Origin: Albugo candida
Taxonomy: Eukaryota; Oomycota; Peronosporomycetes; Albuginales; Albuginaceae
NCBI GenBank assembly: GCA_905220665.1
Contig: CAJNAR010000168.1
Span: forward strand, 744,001-808,000
DNA length: 64,000 nt
Direction of reading: 5' to 3'
Part shown: in pieces, positions 23,501 through 34,600 of the stretch
How the letters are laid out: each line of letters opens with the position of its first letter
How positions within the stretch are numbered: position 1 is the stretch's first letter
The notes under the pieces: generated by a model
What the model was told of the DNA's origin: nothing
Database searches by the model: none
What the model saw: only the letters and a program-made list of their open reading frames with translations
Position numbers and translations under genes: made by a program

Positions 23501-24115
23501 TACGATGCCTCATCCAAGTTATCCGCTGGACTTGGTGCTTCCTACGTGATCCAAATGCTTCAGATCCTTTCCAATATTGCGCTGAAAGACGCTGCGAATT
23601 TGTCACTTTGCCAAGTGTTATCAATCGATCGATTTCGAGAATTCGTCTCCGATGTGCTACATTTCGAATTGGACAGCAACGTACGCATCGTGGAAGCTGG
23701 CACTTTGTTTGTACGGAATTTGCTGTTTGCGAAATTGGCTCGAAGTAGCTGGATGGCTATTTGGGAGGATGCGTGGCGACATGTATGGGATGTATTCTGT
23801 CATGCTTCTAGACAGCAACATGATCATTTGCTTCATTACGCGTCCAGTTCATTGTGGTCACTATTGATCATTGGCAGTCATTCGAATAAAATGGCGGTCT
23901 TGGCACATTCCGACTCACAATTGCTAGTCCGGAAGCAATTAGAAGTTGTGAGCGGCGCTATTGAAACAGGTAGCATCGACTTGTATCACCCTATGTTGTA
24001 ATGTTGAATTTGTTCATTTTGTGCAGGGGCAGGAGAATCTTTTCATTGCCAGGAGATCATTAGGAACGTGCGAGGAATCCAGCAGCTGATGCTCAAACTC
24101 TTCCCTGCGGGTTGA
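17543..24115 (+). CDS. RTTN: Rotatin-like basal body/centriole protein
   Basis: Seven exons (17543..17764, 17817..17924, 17972..22177, 22230..22298, 22351..23058, 23111..23969, 24027..24115) give a 2,086-residue protein. All junctions keep the frame and remove stops at 22228 and 24001. The N-terminus carries the rotatin signature, an armadillo/HEAT-like helix pair beginning DKLRHPLASIRKRAVKRLL, and the rest is alpha-helical with no catalytic motif, as in rotatin (about 2,200 residues in human). Rotatin is a centriole and basal-body component needed for centriole elongation and cilium function. That fits an organism with flagellated zoospores, an inference from the protein. Four of the six introns are exactly 52 bp. 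The last exon, ending in a basic/aliphatic helix, is supported only by splice logic. Its 3' end converges with the M18BP1-like gene, 162 bp between stops. Confidence 0.8.
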
Positions 24116-24277
24116 AATTGACATCTTTGTCACGATGCAAGATTGTATTGATTAAATCTCACAAAACTCATCCGGGCAGCACTAGATCATCCGATTGCTA
24201 AACCAAAGCGACGACCTCAGCTTGTTCTTCCACAATTATGGTCAGCGTGGTCCATACTGTTGGGATCTAGGAACCTT

Positions 24278-26334
24278 CTAATCTTCATAATCTGACTGTG
24301 AGTCATCTTCCTTGTCCAATTCTTCAGAAAAAGAATCGTCATCCTTGAATTGTATCGAAGCAGTTCCTCCTGGACTTATTGTCCCTTCCATCACACGATT
24401 GCCACAATTTTGGGTCGTGGACACGGTTGTCTTCTGCAATCGAAACAATGAGTCAGCATTTCGATCAAAGTGAAGAGAGAATGTCTGCAAACCGATTTTG
24501 CTCGCAAGCAATTTTCTTTCCGCAACTTGGAAACGCAAGAATCTCGCTTCAGTCCATGTCTGTGCCTCAGTCGTCTTTTGATTGCAAGAACGTACGAGTC
24601 GACTTCGTCGCGACGAAGAGTATCCAAGTCCCCCAGCACTTCTCGTCCATGATTTAGCGGTTGTGCATCCGAATCGCTGTCGTCAAAATTCAATTTCTGA
24701 TCCAGACTTTCGGGTCCATTTGCATTCATTTCATCTTGTGGCAAACCCAGCGTGCTTGCAAGAATTTCTGGTGTTTTGAATTGTTGTGTATCCAGCTCGA
24801 GAGCTTGAACAGCATGTTTCATTGGTGTTTCCGTAAAGATGTCGTCAGCATTTTGTGCTTCATACTACATGAGATTGCAAGCTTAATCGTACGTCAGAGT
24901 GGAGCTACATCGTTAACCGATCACCTTTTTCACAAATCCACGGACTTGTTTCTTCCAGAGATTGGAGCCAACACGGTGCATTTTATGAGCACCTGGGAAT
25001 TTGCTCTCATTATCATTTGATGTACTTGCTTGAGTGCCAGACCTTGAATTCTTGCGTCGAAAAGGAGACGACGTTTGCTCGAATGATTTGGATCGACACT
25101 CAGTTGCACTTTTACCAGGAAGCAGTTCGGCAACCTAAGCGGAATTCCACGATGAGTGCTGCAATCAATCAATTGCTATCATAAAACCGACTTGCTCCCA
25201 AAAGTTTAAATCATTCGGAGGAATTGAGAATTTGGCTGTTTCGAGTGCTTCCAATTGTATCTCCGTCCAATCGTTGAGGCCTTTCGATGAACGAAGAAGC
25301 TTCTCGCCCTTCAGCTCGATTTTTTCCAAATCTTTTCCCATGCACCTTACATTCCTACTACTCGCCACTTTGCCTTGTCTTTGCGACGTACTACATGACA
25401 AAATGTAATGATGTGGCCCTGTATGATGGGTTCAGAGAGCGAAACGTACGACAGGATTGAAGTATCATCTAATCGATCCATCACGCTCCTTTCTTCCGGC
25501 TTATCACCACGCCACCATTCCATCAGAGGATCCAATTCCTGTGATATTTGAGCCAATTTGTCAGCAAAACGGCTCCATGAAAATATAACTCGCTCTGTCA
25601 ACCTTCTTTCCCGTCATTTTGGCTTTTTTGCACATTGATTGAGCATACTTTTGTAAGGAGAACGAGTCATTCTGAGTCTTTTGATCTTGCTTCAATGATT
25701 TTGCCTTTTTTAACAGCTTGCAAAGTCGCTTCTTCCACTGACTTGGAAATCCTTCTACCATCAGCTCCATGACTTTGACGGGTATATTTCTATCTTTTCC
25801 TTTCTCTATATCTAAGCAACCTTCTAACTCGACAGAGAACGCATCAATTCGATCAGTTTCTGATGATCTAGAAATCACAATCACATTATTCGTCGTGACT
25901 CGACGCACGACAAGCAGTGAGAGCTTCCTGCCAAGCATAAATCCATCAATCATCACCGATATTGAGCACTCCAATACACGCTTTGTTTCAGGGTCTTTTT
26001 TGAATAAAGGCGGCCATTGAATGCACCACTCTGATAAACGTATCACTTTGTTTTTCTTTGTATCAGCAGATAGCGCGCGTGAAATGGAAACGCTTTGCTT
26101 GCTGAGCAATTTCTTATCATTTTCAACCGAGCTTTTGATTGGGCTTGTGTTCCTTTTACTTCGCTTTCGCTTCTTATTCGATCGAAAATGAAGCTTGATC
26201 GGTGTACCGCAGTCCATTTCTCCCACTATATCGTCTTGCCCGTTTGATTTCCTAATTGTGGAGCTATCCGTTTGTGAGGGTGAAGTTCCATGAAGTGTAG
26301 AATTTGAGCGTAAGATTTTACGTGTTTTCAGCAT
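24278..26334 (-). CDS. SANTA and SANT/Myb protein, M18BP1/KNL2-like centromere factor
   Basis: No single frame shows this gene. Six exons (26334..25603, 25538..25359, 25308..25192, 25134..24925, 24864..24596, 24542..24278) join in frame to 590 residues. Residues about 95-205 match a SANTA domain: a start RLSEWCIQWPP, a central VVRRVTTNNV strand, and the diagnostic end VEGFPSQWKKRL. A SANT/Myb helix-turn-helix at about 317-362 is rebuilt across an intron: DWTEIQLEALETA, NFWEQ, then VAELLPGKSATECRSK. SANTA plus SANT is the architecture of Mis18-binding protein 1 (KNL2), which directs CENP-A histone loading at centromeres. The C-terminus is acidic (DSDSD; EELDKEDDSQ) and contains a TISPGGTA-like motif. 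Introns 25358..25309 and 25191..25135 have unusual donors and are less certain. Divergent from the PDZ4 gene. Confidence 0.72.
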
Positions 26335-26681
26335 TTCGCCTTGCGATAATTCGTTTGGTCAAATTAGATGTCTATCTTCTTAGTGGTGTTAATTCGACTA
26401 TAAAGTACTTTTAATACTTCATCTTAATGTAAAGCTAAAAAGAATGTCGCATGGTCTGCATTTATCGGACTCGAGCTATCTGCCACATCGACAGACCTTA
26501 TCGCTACCTCGAATGCTATTGTGGAGAAATATCACCTTTCATCAAAGGCTGGAAAGCGAGCAGATGGATTTTCGTGCATAGCTTTGCTTGTATAAATTTT
26601 TGTAGGATTTTGGTAAAATTGTGATGAGCACGTCATTGTTTCTACTTGTAATCACTGAATCTTCTTTCGAATTCGATCGTA
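26335..26681. promoter_or_regulatory. Divergent promoter interval, M18BP1-like / PDZ4
   Basis: A 347-bp AT-rich interval lies between two divergent start codons and must hold both promoters. I see no clear TATA box or other site. Confidence 0.45.
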
Positions 26682-29606
26682 ATGAAAACTGACGAATCTG
26701 TACACAACGATGTGACTGCTGCTTCCTCAATCGACACTTGTGCTTCTATTCCTACTTCTGAGCAAACGCTGATCGAATCAAGCGAAGAATCATGCTCTAA
26801 TGTCTATGATGAGAATCCTCAACAAGAAAATGTAGAGTCAGACAAAACTTGTAAGAGCACATCAGGAGAGTTAGAGTGTGAGAACATACACGCGGAATCG
26901 AGCATACAAGAGCTGACGGAGACAGCCGACAAAACCGATTTTGAATTTGTCGTAGAGAGTAATTGCCCTGAAAACAAAACACAGGATGAATCGTACACGA
27001 TATACTGGGAATCAGATGTCCTCGGTCTTATCTTGAAACCAAATGTGCTCGGTCAAGCTGTAATTCGTCGCGTCACATCGGAAGGCAAAGCTAAAGGGTT
27101 GAACGAAGCTCGGGTCGGTGACATTCTCTGCTCTATTAATGAGCAGAACGTTCAATCATTCTCTTTCCAAATGATCACCGATACACTAAAGAGCCTCAGT
27201 CTACCAATACAATTGACCTTCTCTGCGGCGTACAATCAAAGGTCTATAACGGGTGGAAACTTGACCGGAATGGACAATTTGTGGAGGAGACCACCGTCAA
27301 GTTTCGCCATTAGCGATGAATCTACTTCTGCTGCCACTGAATTGGAGAATCACAATGAATATGATAACTCAAGCCATATTTCGAATACGATGGGAAGTTA
27401 CAAAACCAATTTAGGTGAAGAGTATGAGTATGACGTTGTCTGGGAGAGTGGATCGCTTGGTTGTGCGTTCAAGCAACGGGCTGAGTTACCTGTCGTGAAA
27501 TCGGTCAGTGACACAGCAGAGACGCTTTCGATACGGCAGATACAACCTGCTGACATCTTGATTATGGTCAATGGACTTCGAACAGAGCTCATTGGATTCA
27601 AAACTACTGTCTACATACTAAAGAGCGCACCGAAACCTGTCTTTTTACGCTTCCAAAGAAACCCACTATTGACAACCGCCGACACAATTCTCTCTGTCAA
27701 AACTGGAGTGGGACAGGATGAGGCTGAACAAGTTGAAAAGGCAAAACAAAATGAACAAACTTGCTCCAGGTCGATGCAATACGTAGTACTTTGGAATGAA
27801 GGTAGTCTCGGAATTCAGGTCAAAGCTAGGGAGGATGGTTTCGTGTATGTGCATCATATCACCGGACCGGGCGATGTGTCTCCTGTCAGTGACAAGATTG
27901 CTGTAGGAGATATTCTTGTGCGCGTGGCTGACAAAAAGATCGGTCAAATCGGAACAGCTTCGGCATTTAGCATCCTTCGCAATGTAGTCAAACCCGTAGA
28001 GCTTGAATTTGAGCGCGTGGAGAACATTACGACAGACTTGGAAGAAGAATTATCACAAACAGAAAATGATACTTTGGAAGCTACTGATACTTTTGATGTG
28101 AATGTCTCGACAATGGAAGAAGCTGAGAATGAAAATATGGAAGCGCACACAACGAATAGAGAGTCAATGAATGGCTCTGGATGCTTGGAGGATAAAGCTC
28201 CTATAGAAAGCAAGACTTTTGATGATTTGGTAGAGGAAATACTTGAAGGAAAGCAAGGAAGCGACGTGCAGCTCCTTGACGAATCAATTGATGGGCTAGA
28301 ACACGAGTTGGGCTCTGGAGGGATGAGTGATTCAAGCAGCGATATAGAAAATGACTCAGAAAGTGAATCAAAAGATTTTGAAGAAAGCGCAATTGCACAA
28401 GTGGAAGAGATCGGACCAAATGAAGAGGCAGTTGCTGCTGAAGGTCAAGAAAGCCTCACATGTGCTGGAGAGAAAGAGACTACGGAAGGTGAAGAAGGCA
28501 CAATCTCGCATGAGGAAGAAAAGGATGCTGATGGTGACGAAAGATTAAGTGTGGATAAGGAAAAAGTGGATGCTGAATGTGAGGAAGCCGCAAATTTTGA
28601 TGAGATAGAAGAGGATGCTGATGGTGAAGAAAGTCTTACATGTGTGAAAGAAGCTGCTGAAGATGATGAAAGCGTCACATGTGCTGAAGAGAAGGAATTT
28701 GCTGATGGTGAACAAGCTTTCGTTCGTGGTGAAGAGAAAGAAACTGCTGACGGTGAAGAAAGCGCAAGATGTGGTGCGGAGAGAGAGACTGGTGATGGTG
28801 TAGAAAGCTCAACATGTGCGAAAGAAGCTGGTAAAGATGATGAAAGCCTCACATGTGTTGAAGAGAGGGAATTTGCTGATGGTGAACAAGCTTCCATTTG
28901 TGGTGAAGAGAAAGAAACTGCAGAAGGTAGAGAAAGCGCAAGATGTGATGAGGAGAGAGAGACTGCCGAAGGTCAAGAAAGCGTAATCGTCAGTCAGGAG
29001 AGCGAGCATGTAAATTGTCACCAAGCTGAGGCACAAACAGAAGATGTATCGACGGATTTGAATATCTCGTTGTATTCGCAATTCAGACTTCGAAATATTC
29101 AAAATCGAGATCCTCCTCCATTCTCGGAAATCGAGTCAGGTCACTTAGAAGTTACTCTCATCCTCAATGCCTTTTCTCCACCATCTTACCAAGAGCTGTT
29201 TCCGGAAAGAGTACTAGAGTCGACTAGTGATACGAAGATGTCAGTCGAGAATCTCAGCATGTCAAGACTACTATCACCATCGAAGAAGGATACGTCCTCG
29301 ACAATTGCTGAAAGTGCTGGTAACAAAAAGGCGTCGGTGCTTCCGTCTGCAGGATCACGATTGACAAAGTACCGCATACGATGGGAGCAAGGCCTTCTCG
29401 GGATAACCTTTAAGCGAACAAAAGGCAGAATTATTGTCTCGCGTCTAACTGGACATAGCGACTGCGAAGGGATACATCAGGTGCATCCAGGGGACTGGTT
29501 GTACGCAATCAATAATCTGAAGACCTTACCGATGCGACTCAGTGAAGCTATGGTGGTCCTAAAAACATCATCAAAACCGGTAAAATTACAATTTATCGCT
29601 TCTTAG
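26682..29606 (+). CDS. Four-PDZ acidic repeat protein
   Basis: A single 974-residue exon from ATG 26682. Four PDZ-like modules can be seen: about 104-187 (IYWESDVLGLILKP, ARVGDILCSINEQNV), 247-327 (DVVWESGSLGCAFKQ, IQPADILIMVNG), 365-447 (YVVLWNEGSLGIQVKA, IAVGDILVRVADKK), and 890-974 at the C-terminus (YRIRWEQGLLGITFKR, VHPGDWLYAINNLK). Between the third and fourth is a 400-residue, very acidic region (about 470-800), mostly Glu/Asp/Ser. It has short cysteine-containing motifs (SLTCAEEKE-, SARCxxERET-like) repeated in tandem. The PDZ modules share WExGxLG and resemble those of the PDZ-PH protein, so this may be an expanded family. The function is unknown; scaffolding is inferred. It converges with the FYVE gene, 52 bp between stops. 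Confidence 0.75.
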   Translation: MKTDESVHNDVTAASSIDTCASIPTSEQTLIESSEESCSNVYDENPQQENVESDKTCKSTSGELECENIHAESSIQELTETADKTDFEFVVESNCPENKTQDESYTIYWESDVLGLILKPNVLGQAVIRRVTSEGKAKGLNEARVGDILCSINEQNVQSFSFQMITDTLKSLSLPIQLTFSAAYNQRSITGGNLTGMDNLWRRPPSSFAISDESTSAATELENHNEYDNSSHISNTMGSYKTNLGEEYEYDVVWESGSLGCAFKQRAELPVVKSVSDTAETLSIRQIQPADILIMVNGLRTELIGFKTTVYILKSAPKPVFLRFQRNPLLTTADTILSVKTGVGQDEAEQVEKAKQNEQTCSRSMQYVVLWNEGSLGIQVKAREDGFVYVHHITGPGDVSPVSDKIAVGDILVRVADKKIGQIGTASAFSILRNVVKPVELEFERVENITTDLEEELSQTENDTLEATDTFDVNVSTMEEAENENMEAHTTNRESMNGSGCLEDKAPIESKTFDDLVEEILEGKQGSDVQLLDESIDGLEHELGSGGMSDSSSDIENDSESESKDFEESAIAQVEEIGPNEEAVAAEGQESLTCAGEKETTEGEEGTISHEEEKDADGDERLSVDKEKVDAECEEAANFDEIEEDADGEESLTCVKEAAEDDESVTCAEEKEFADGEQAFVRGEEKETADGEESARCGAERETGDGVESSTCAKEAGKDDESLTCVEEREFADGEQASICGEEKETAEGRESARCDEERETAEGQESVIVSQESEHVNCHQAEAQTEDVSTDLNISLYSQFRLRNIQNRDPPPFSEIESGHLEVTLILNAFSPPSYQELFPERVLESTSDTKMSVENLSMSRLLSPSKKDTSSTIAESAGNKKASVLPSAGSRLTKYRIRWEQGLLGITFKRTKGRIIVSRLTGHSDCEGIHQVHPGDWLYAINNLKTLPMRLSEAMVVLKTSSKPVKLQFIAS
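28635..28985. repeat. 174-bp in-frame tandem repeat in the acidic region
   Basis: Two adjacent copies of about 174 bp (58 codons) run from about 28635 and 28809. Each starts ACATGTGxGAAAGAAGCTG and then carries GGAATTTGCTGATGGTGAAC at 28692 and 28866. Shorter, more diverged copies of the same motif extend back to about 28440. The period is a multiple of three, so copy number could change without breaking the frame. Confidence 0.75.
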
Positions 29607-29658
29607 GCAACAGCGAACGTCAGCGACCAAGAGATGGTGTCACCTCTTCATGCAAGCA

Positions 29659-30333
29659 TTATCGTCTGCTTTTTGAACTTGATTCATGTCCAAGAATCGC
29701 GAATTCCGAAGTAGATAGGAGCATGATGGGTTCCAAATGGCTTTTCTGGGTAAACAATTGAGTACGTTGTGCTGTCTTTGACTTCATTGACATTTGGTGA
29801 TTATGCTTCCGACCAAGATACACCGCTCTACAACCATTTCGTTTATCACTTGTCAACGTATCTGGTGACTTTGCGTGCTTGGAGGTGCTTTGGTGTGCGA
29901 GGTCTTGCTTTAAAGCCTCACATTCACAAAAAGAGCACGAATTGGCATCAGGATTTCGTCGTGCATGGTCGACAGCGCACTGACTGCAAGTGAATCGAGC
30001 ACACAATCTACAAGTATGTTTACGTCTCTTCAAAAACCCAAAAGATTTTCCGCACACAATGCATTTGTCTTTATGGTACGAAATGACATTCTCAGGCTCA
30101 AGTTCCTGCGATCTTGAGCCGGTCAAAGTGGACGCTTGACCGTGACGCGAAGAAATGTTGGTGCTGCTCGAATCGGAACGGCTAAGAATGTCGAATGCAC
30201 TCGACGATTTCTTTGATGGGGTTGTAAGCGCTTCTGCTCTCAATAAATGGAGAATCTCATCACATGAGCTAAAGTATCTTGGATCATTGGCTCGCTTAAT
30301 AGAAAGCCCAGGAAAATTTGCATCGGCCGCCAT
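29659..30333 (-). CDS. FYVE-type zinc finger protein
   Basis: A single exon of 224 residues from ATG 30333. Its middle (about 80-140) is a FYVE-like zinc finger with four Cys pairs: CIVC, a basic patch RRKHTCRLC, CSQC and CSFC. The RKHTCR patch corresponds to the RHHCR phosphoinositide-binding motif of FYVE domains, with Thr in place of one His. The canonical leading WxxD is not obvious. FYVE domains bind PI3P on endosomes; binding here is inferred and may be altered. The N-terminal third is Ser/Thr-rich and a basic tail follows. Short FYVE proteins of this kind are numerous in oomycetes. Confidence 0.75.
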   Translation of the reverse strand: MAADANFPGLSIKRANDPRYFSSCDEILHLLRAEALTTPSKKSSSAFDILSRSDSSSTNISSRHGQASTLTGSRSQELEPENVISYHKDKCIVCGKSFGFLKRRKHTCRLCARFTCSQCAVDHARRNPDANSCSFCECEALKQDLAHQSTSKHAKSPDTLTSDKRNGCRAVYLGRKHNHQMSMKSKTAQRTQLFTQKSHLEPIMLLSTSEFAILGHESSSKSRR

Positions 30334-30613
30334 GAATGAATGTAATCGTGAATAATATCCTGATTCTGTGACGAGCGTGACGGGTGCGTGAAACTGTTAT
30401 TTCATTGTACAACGCTCTGCAGCCATTTCTGACTAGAAGGACGCTACAGCCATGTACAAACGCCTCTTGGCGAGTGTTATCAAAAGCTCTTGGATGCTGA
30501 GTCTTGTACAGATGTGCGCTGAGAGCCTGTTCTTACGGTGAATATCGTGTGGAAACAAAAACTGAGAATCACTCGAGTGCATCATAAGAAAGAATCTCAC
30601 GATTTATCATTAT

Positions 30614-31514
30614 TCAAGAAAACTTTTGTAGGGCATCGTAACCCGACAAATCTCCCGATGCCATGTATGGAACCAATATTGGATCAAAGTTCTCATGCTT
30701 GGCCGAATTGCTACCAGCGGATGAATAAGGCGAAATACTCGCTTTGTACGTATCCGGTAAACAAAAGTGTTGTCCGATAATGAAAGCTTCATTACTCTGT
30801 ATTCGGCTACTTTCTGGTTTGAAACGACTAACATCCGCAAAGAACAGCGCAAACTGCGATGCCAGCAGCTCATACTGCTTGCAGTCAAATATCTTGGCGA
30901 CAAAAGTACCTCCATCCTCCAGAACATGGGCAGCTACGTGAAATGCAGCATGCAGTAATTCAGCTTGCAAAAACTCATCGACATCGTGCATTCCGGTGAC
31001 GTCAGGCGCTCCGTCACAAACCACAATTTGAGCTTTTTTTCCTCGAAAGTGACATGCTATTTCCGTGACAGTTTTCTCTGACGTGATATCTCCTTGGATC
31101 AGCTTCACTCCTGGGATTGGAGCGATCTCTTGCAAATCAACTGACACGATTTTCAGACTTTCATTGTCTGCGTCGTGATTCTGTTTCCAATTCAAAAGCT
31201 CTTGTTCGGAATACAATTTTTGACTCAACACTTGACTCCAGCTTCCAGGGGCAGCGCATAAATCGACAGCCCGTTGTACACCTACGCATACACAAATCAG
31301 AGGCTTTGAGACTAATTGGACTGAACAAGATCGCACCACAAAATAAATCAAACTGATCGTCCAGTTGCAGTAATTTGAAAGCAGAACGTGCTCGGAAACC
31401 AAACTCCTTAGCGCGTCGATAGTACACATCCTGCAAGTATACGCGCGTCAGATAGAGATCAAACGCCTATAGGAGCCTTACGCAATCCGCAGCGGCACTA
31501 TTTCTGACGCTCAT
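30614..31514 (-). CDS. FTSJ1: tRNA 2'-O-ribose methyltransferase Trm7/FTSJ1
   Basis: Three exons (31514..31482, 31430..31337, 31281..30614; introns 51 and 55 bp) give 264 residues. The protein follows the FtsJ/RrmJ family: the basic opening [19 protein letters not shown], the SAM-binding motif [11 protein letters not shown] (joined only after splicing), [11 protein letters not shown] with the catalytic Asp, [11 protein letters not shown], and the later motif FVAKIFDCK. Trm7/FTSJ1 methylates the 2'-OH of positions 32 and 34 of tRNA anticodon loops in the cytoplasm, with a partner at each site. The usual FxGRD segment is replaced by FDCKQYEL, a local difference. The short first exon (11 codons) is the least certain part. 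Confidence 0.9.
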
Positions 31515-31639
31515 CTTACAATTGAATGCGTTCAGCCGAGCAAAATATATTAAAGGCTACTAAGGCTACTATTACTGCTCAACTAATGCATGCAATTTCG
31601 TTTATGACAGTATTTCCGATTGAGAGTGATGTTCTCGTG

Positions 31640-34600
31640 TCAGTAGTCTGGCTCTTTGAACGATGTATCGTGTTTCTTTTCTGCTGCTTTGGAAGCCTGC
31701 AGTAAACGTACTTCATCGAGTTGAAATGGAACTTTACACATTGGGCAGGTGACATATCCATCGCGTTCCATCTCGACGCAAAGTGAGATGAGATGAGATA
31801 CAATCAAGTTGAATGCTCTTACCTTTGTCCAGCACACTTTGCAGCAAATGTGACCACACGGCGAGGCAAAGGCTTTGTTCTTGTGATTGTCTAACGCATC
31901 CAAACATACTGAGCACTGGGGATTGTGGATACTAGCAACATGATGGTGCTTTGTTCGCTTTGGATGGCTCTCCAGTCGAGAGAAAAAGTCTGCAACTCGC
32001 TTGGAGGGATCATTGCTGCGATTATTTTCCAAAAATGCTATAAATCTCTGTCCGATAGTCTCATTAAGCACCTTTGGAAGCATGTCCAAAAGCTTTTGGT
32101 GGCCAGGATCACATAACATATCACAAACAGCTCCAAACTCTTTTTCCAGCTGTTCATTCTCTGGCACGAGCTTTTTAATCAGATCGAAAAACTTTTTCGC
32201 GCAGCGACTCGGTAGAATTTGACGAACTGTGGTGGGAAAAGCCTGAATGTGGGCTTGCTCAACTAATGATATCGAGTTACTCGCATTGTCGATGGAGACT
32301 GCAGAGATCGGAAGGGTGGAAGTCCGACACTGTCTCTCGGCTGACCAATTTGACTTTACAGGTGCAAACACGCGATCCACAGATGAGGTTGAATCGGTGA
32401 TAGGACGAGATGCGGATAGGATAGAAGCAAGCATTTTCGTTTTCTGATTTCCCTTGCAATTTCTCCGTGTTGATTGCTCGCTGGAGAACGAGACTTCGTG
32501 ATCTTGACAATTAGAAGCGAATGAGCTTATGATGTGCAAATATTACGATCCTCACCTTTAGTAGAGTCTTCTGTGTGATGTAGGAGCTGCGGGTTCACGT
32601 AAGATTGTCCATCCTCCGCGCGAGTTTCTATCAATCCCTCTTTCGAATGTATGTGCTTCTTCTCAGGTGATGCCGTAGACTTTGAAGCGGCTGAGCAGTT
32701 GCTTGCGGCATTGCTGTCTGAGCCACAGCCACGAGCGATGCAGAGTGATTTCGATGATGATACTCGCGCATTTGTGGAATTGTTATTGTATTTGAAAAAT
32801 TTCATCAAACTGATATGAGCATCTCCATAAGTTTTGTAGCCATAACAAAAGGGTTGTAGCCACTTTGATAGACACTTTTGCTGCTGGCTCAGACCAAATC
32901 GTTCATCACACAGGATGATGGCTCCATAATCGTGTCGATGTCGAATGACCCGTCCGATCGCTTGGTTAACTGCACGTGAGGCTTGCTGGATGTACCACTG
33001 ATTTCCCGTCAATTTCTGTGGTGATGCATGCATTTGAGTCAGCACAAAGTCAGAATTTCCTTGTCACTAACCGTCTCATTTTCAGCAACAATGCCTTCGT
33101 CTAAGATGCCTTTCTTGAGGATGATTTTTGGGTCTTTTGTGGGTGGAAATGGAAGCCCAGTAATCACAACCGCGCGACCTTTTTCATTCGCAAAGTCAAT
33201 CCCCTCGCTAACCTGCGTCAGGAACGACTTGATAAGCGCTTTGAGAGATGCTGATGTGAAGAGCTCTTACTCTTCCTCGACACACAGCAAAGAAAACGGC
33301 TCCTTCCTGTTTGACCTTGATACTTTGGTGATATTCATCGACAATCACATTGAACTCTGTACGATTCCGGGGCTCGACAAATACTTCTTTGAGTTTCATG
33401 ATCCGATTCCAGATAGTACACGGTTTCTTTTGCCAGAATGAAATAGAATCCTCCAGAATTGTGTAAGACGGAAAGAATACGAGTATCCCATTTGGCGTCA
33501 CTCTCACAAAGTTGATTATCGTATTTCCAAGTTCAGACAAGTATTCCGGAGTCGATCGATTATTATAACAGGAATTGAGCCTTTTTCCAGTAACTCCTTT
33601 GCTAAGTACCCCGACCCATGCTTGAGAGGCATCAATGACGTGTTTGTTTTCAAGTTGAATAGGAAATTTGACGCCAAGTTCACGTATGGTTGTCTCTAAT
33701 GGAGACAACGTGCCGCTACATACACAATCGCAATCTCATGTGATGAAGCGTTCCGAGTGTATCGGGCATTAAGAAAGGCACCTTGTCAAGATGATATTGT
33801 AAACATTCTTGGTACGGATGTCCTGAAAAGTTAGACCAGGATGAAAACACCAATAATTGAACACACGGGTCATTTTTCTTGTCTTGTTTGCAAAAGCATC
33901 AAACAATTGCGGTGTGTTTGCTCGTCTAAGGCATATGGAGCATTACGCTGTTGGTTCGGATACAATCAAGTCATCTCTACCGTTGTTTGGTTTCTTGAAT
34001 ATGAACGCGATAATGCTTGGAGACCTATAGCACAATACGGAATGAGGATGCAAGTCTCAAGGAGCTATACATACAATACCGCTTGAGCTTCTTTCTCACT
34101 TCTAAAAACTGTATTCAGAAATGTCACAAACATGTCGAGTCTCGAGCTTCGATGCGAGGACTCTTCTCCTTGCCGCTGTGTCAATTCAATGATTTCTTCG
34201 ATAGTACTGATCACGAGTGGACAAGTTTTAAATGTCACGTTGAAGCGCTCGAAAAATTCAAAGATATATTCGCCACGCTGGAATTGTTTTGTGTCATTTC
34301 TTTTGAGTCAATGAGTAGGTTGAGCGATGACTCACTTTGGTCAGCCCACCTGACGAAGATAGCGAGAACTCTGCCAAAGCCTTTCCAATTTCTAGTAGTA
34401 AAGCCTTGAGCATCTCTGCTGACTGCACACATTTTAGAATTGAGACATACAAAAGAGCATCTTTACCTCAATATTGATTTGATTTTCTGATGTCAGTAAA
34501 ATTCGTTTCGTTCCCACAGCGAAAATGAACTGCTGAATTTCGGAAACGCAAGCACTTATATCCTCGCACGAAAACGAATAGGAAAATGCATCGCTAGCTA

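Noticed and set aside
28445..29102. Minus-strand Ser-rich frames of 97-150 codons
   Set aside because: They are the antisense shadow of the Glu-rich repeat of the four-PDZ protein; GAA/GAG reads as Ser/Phe on the other strand.
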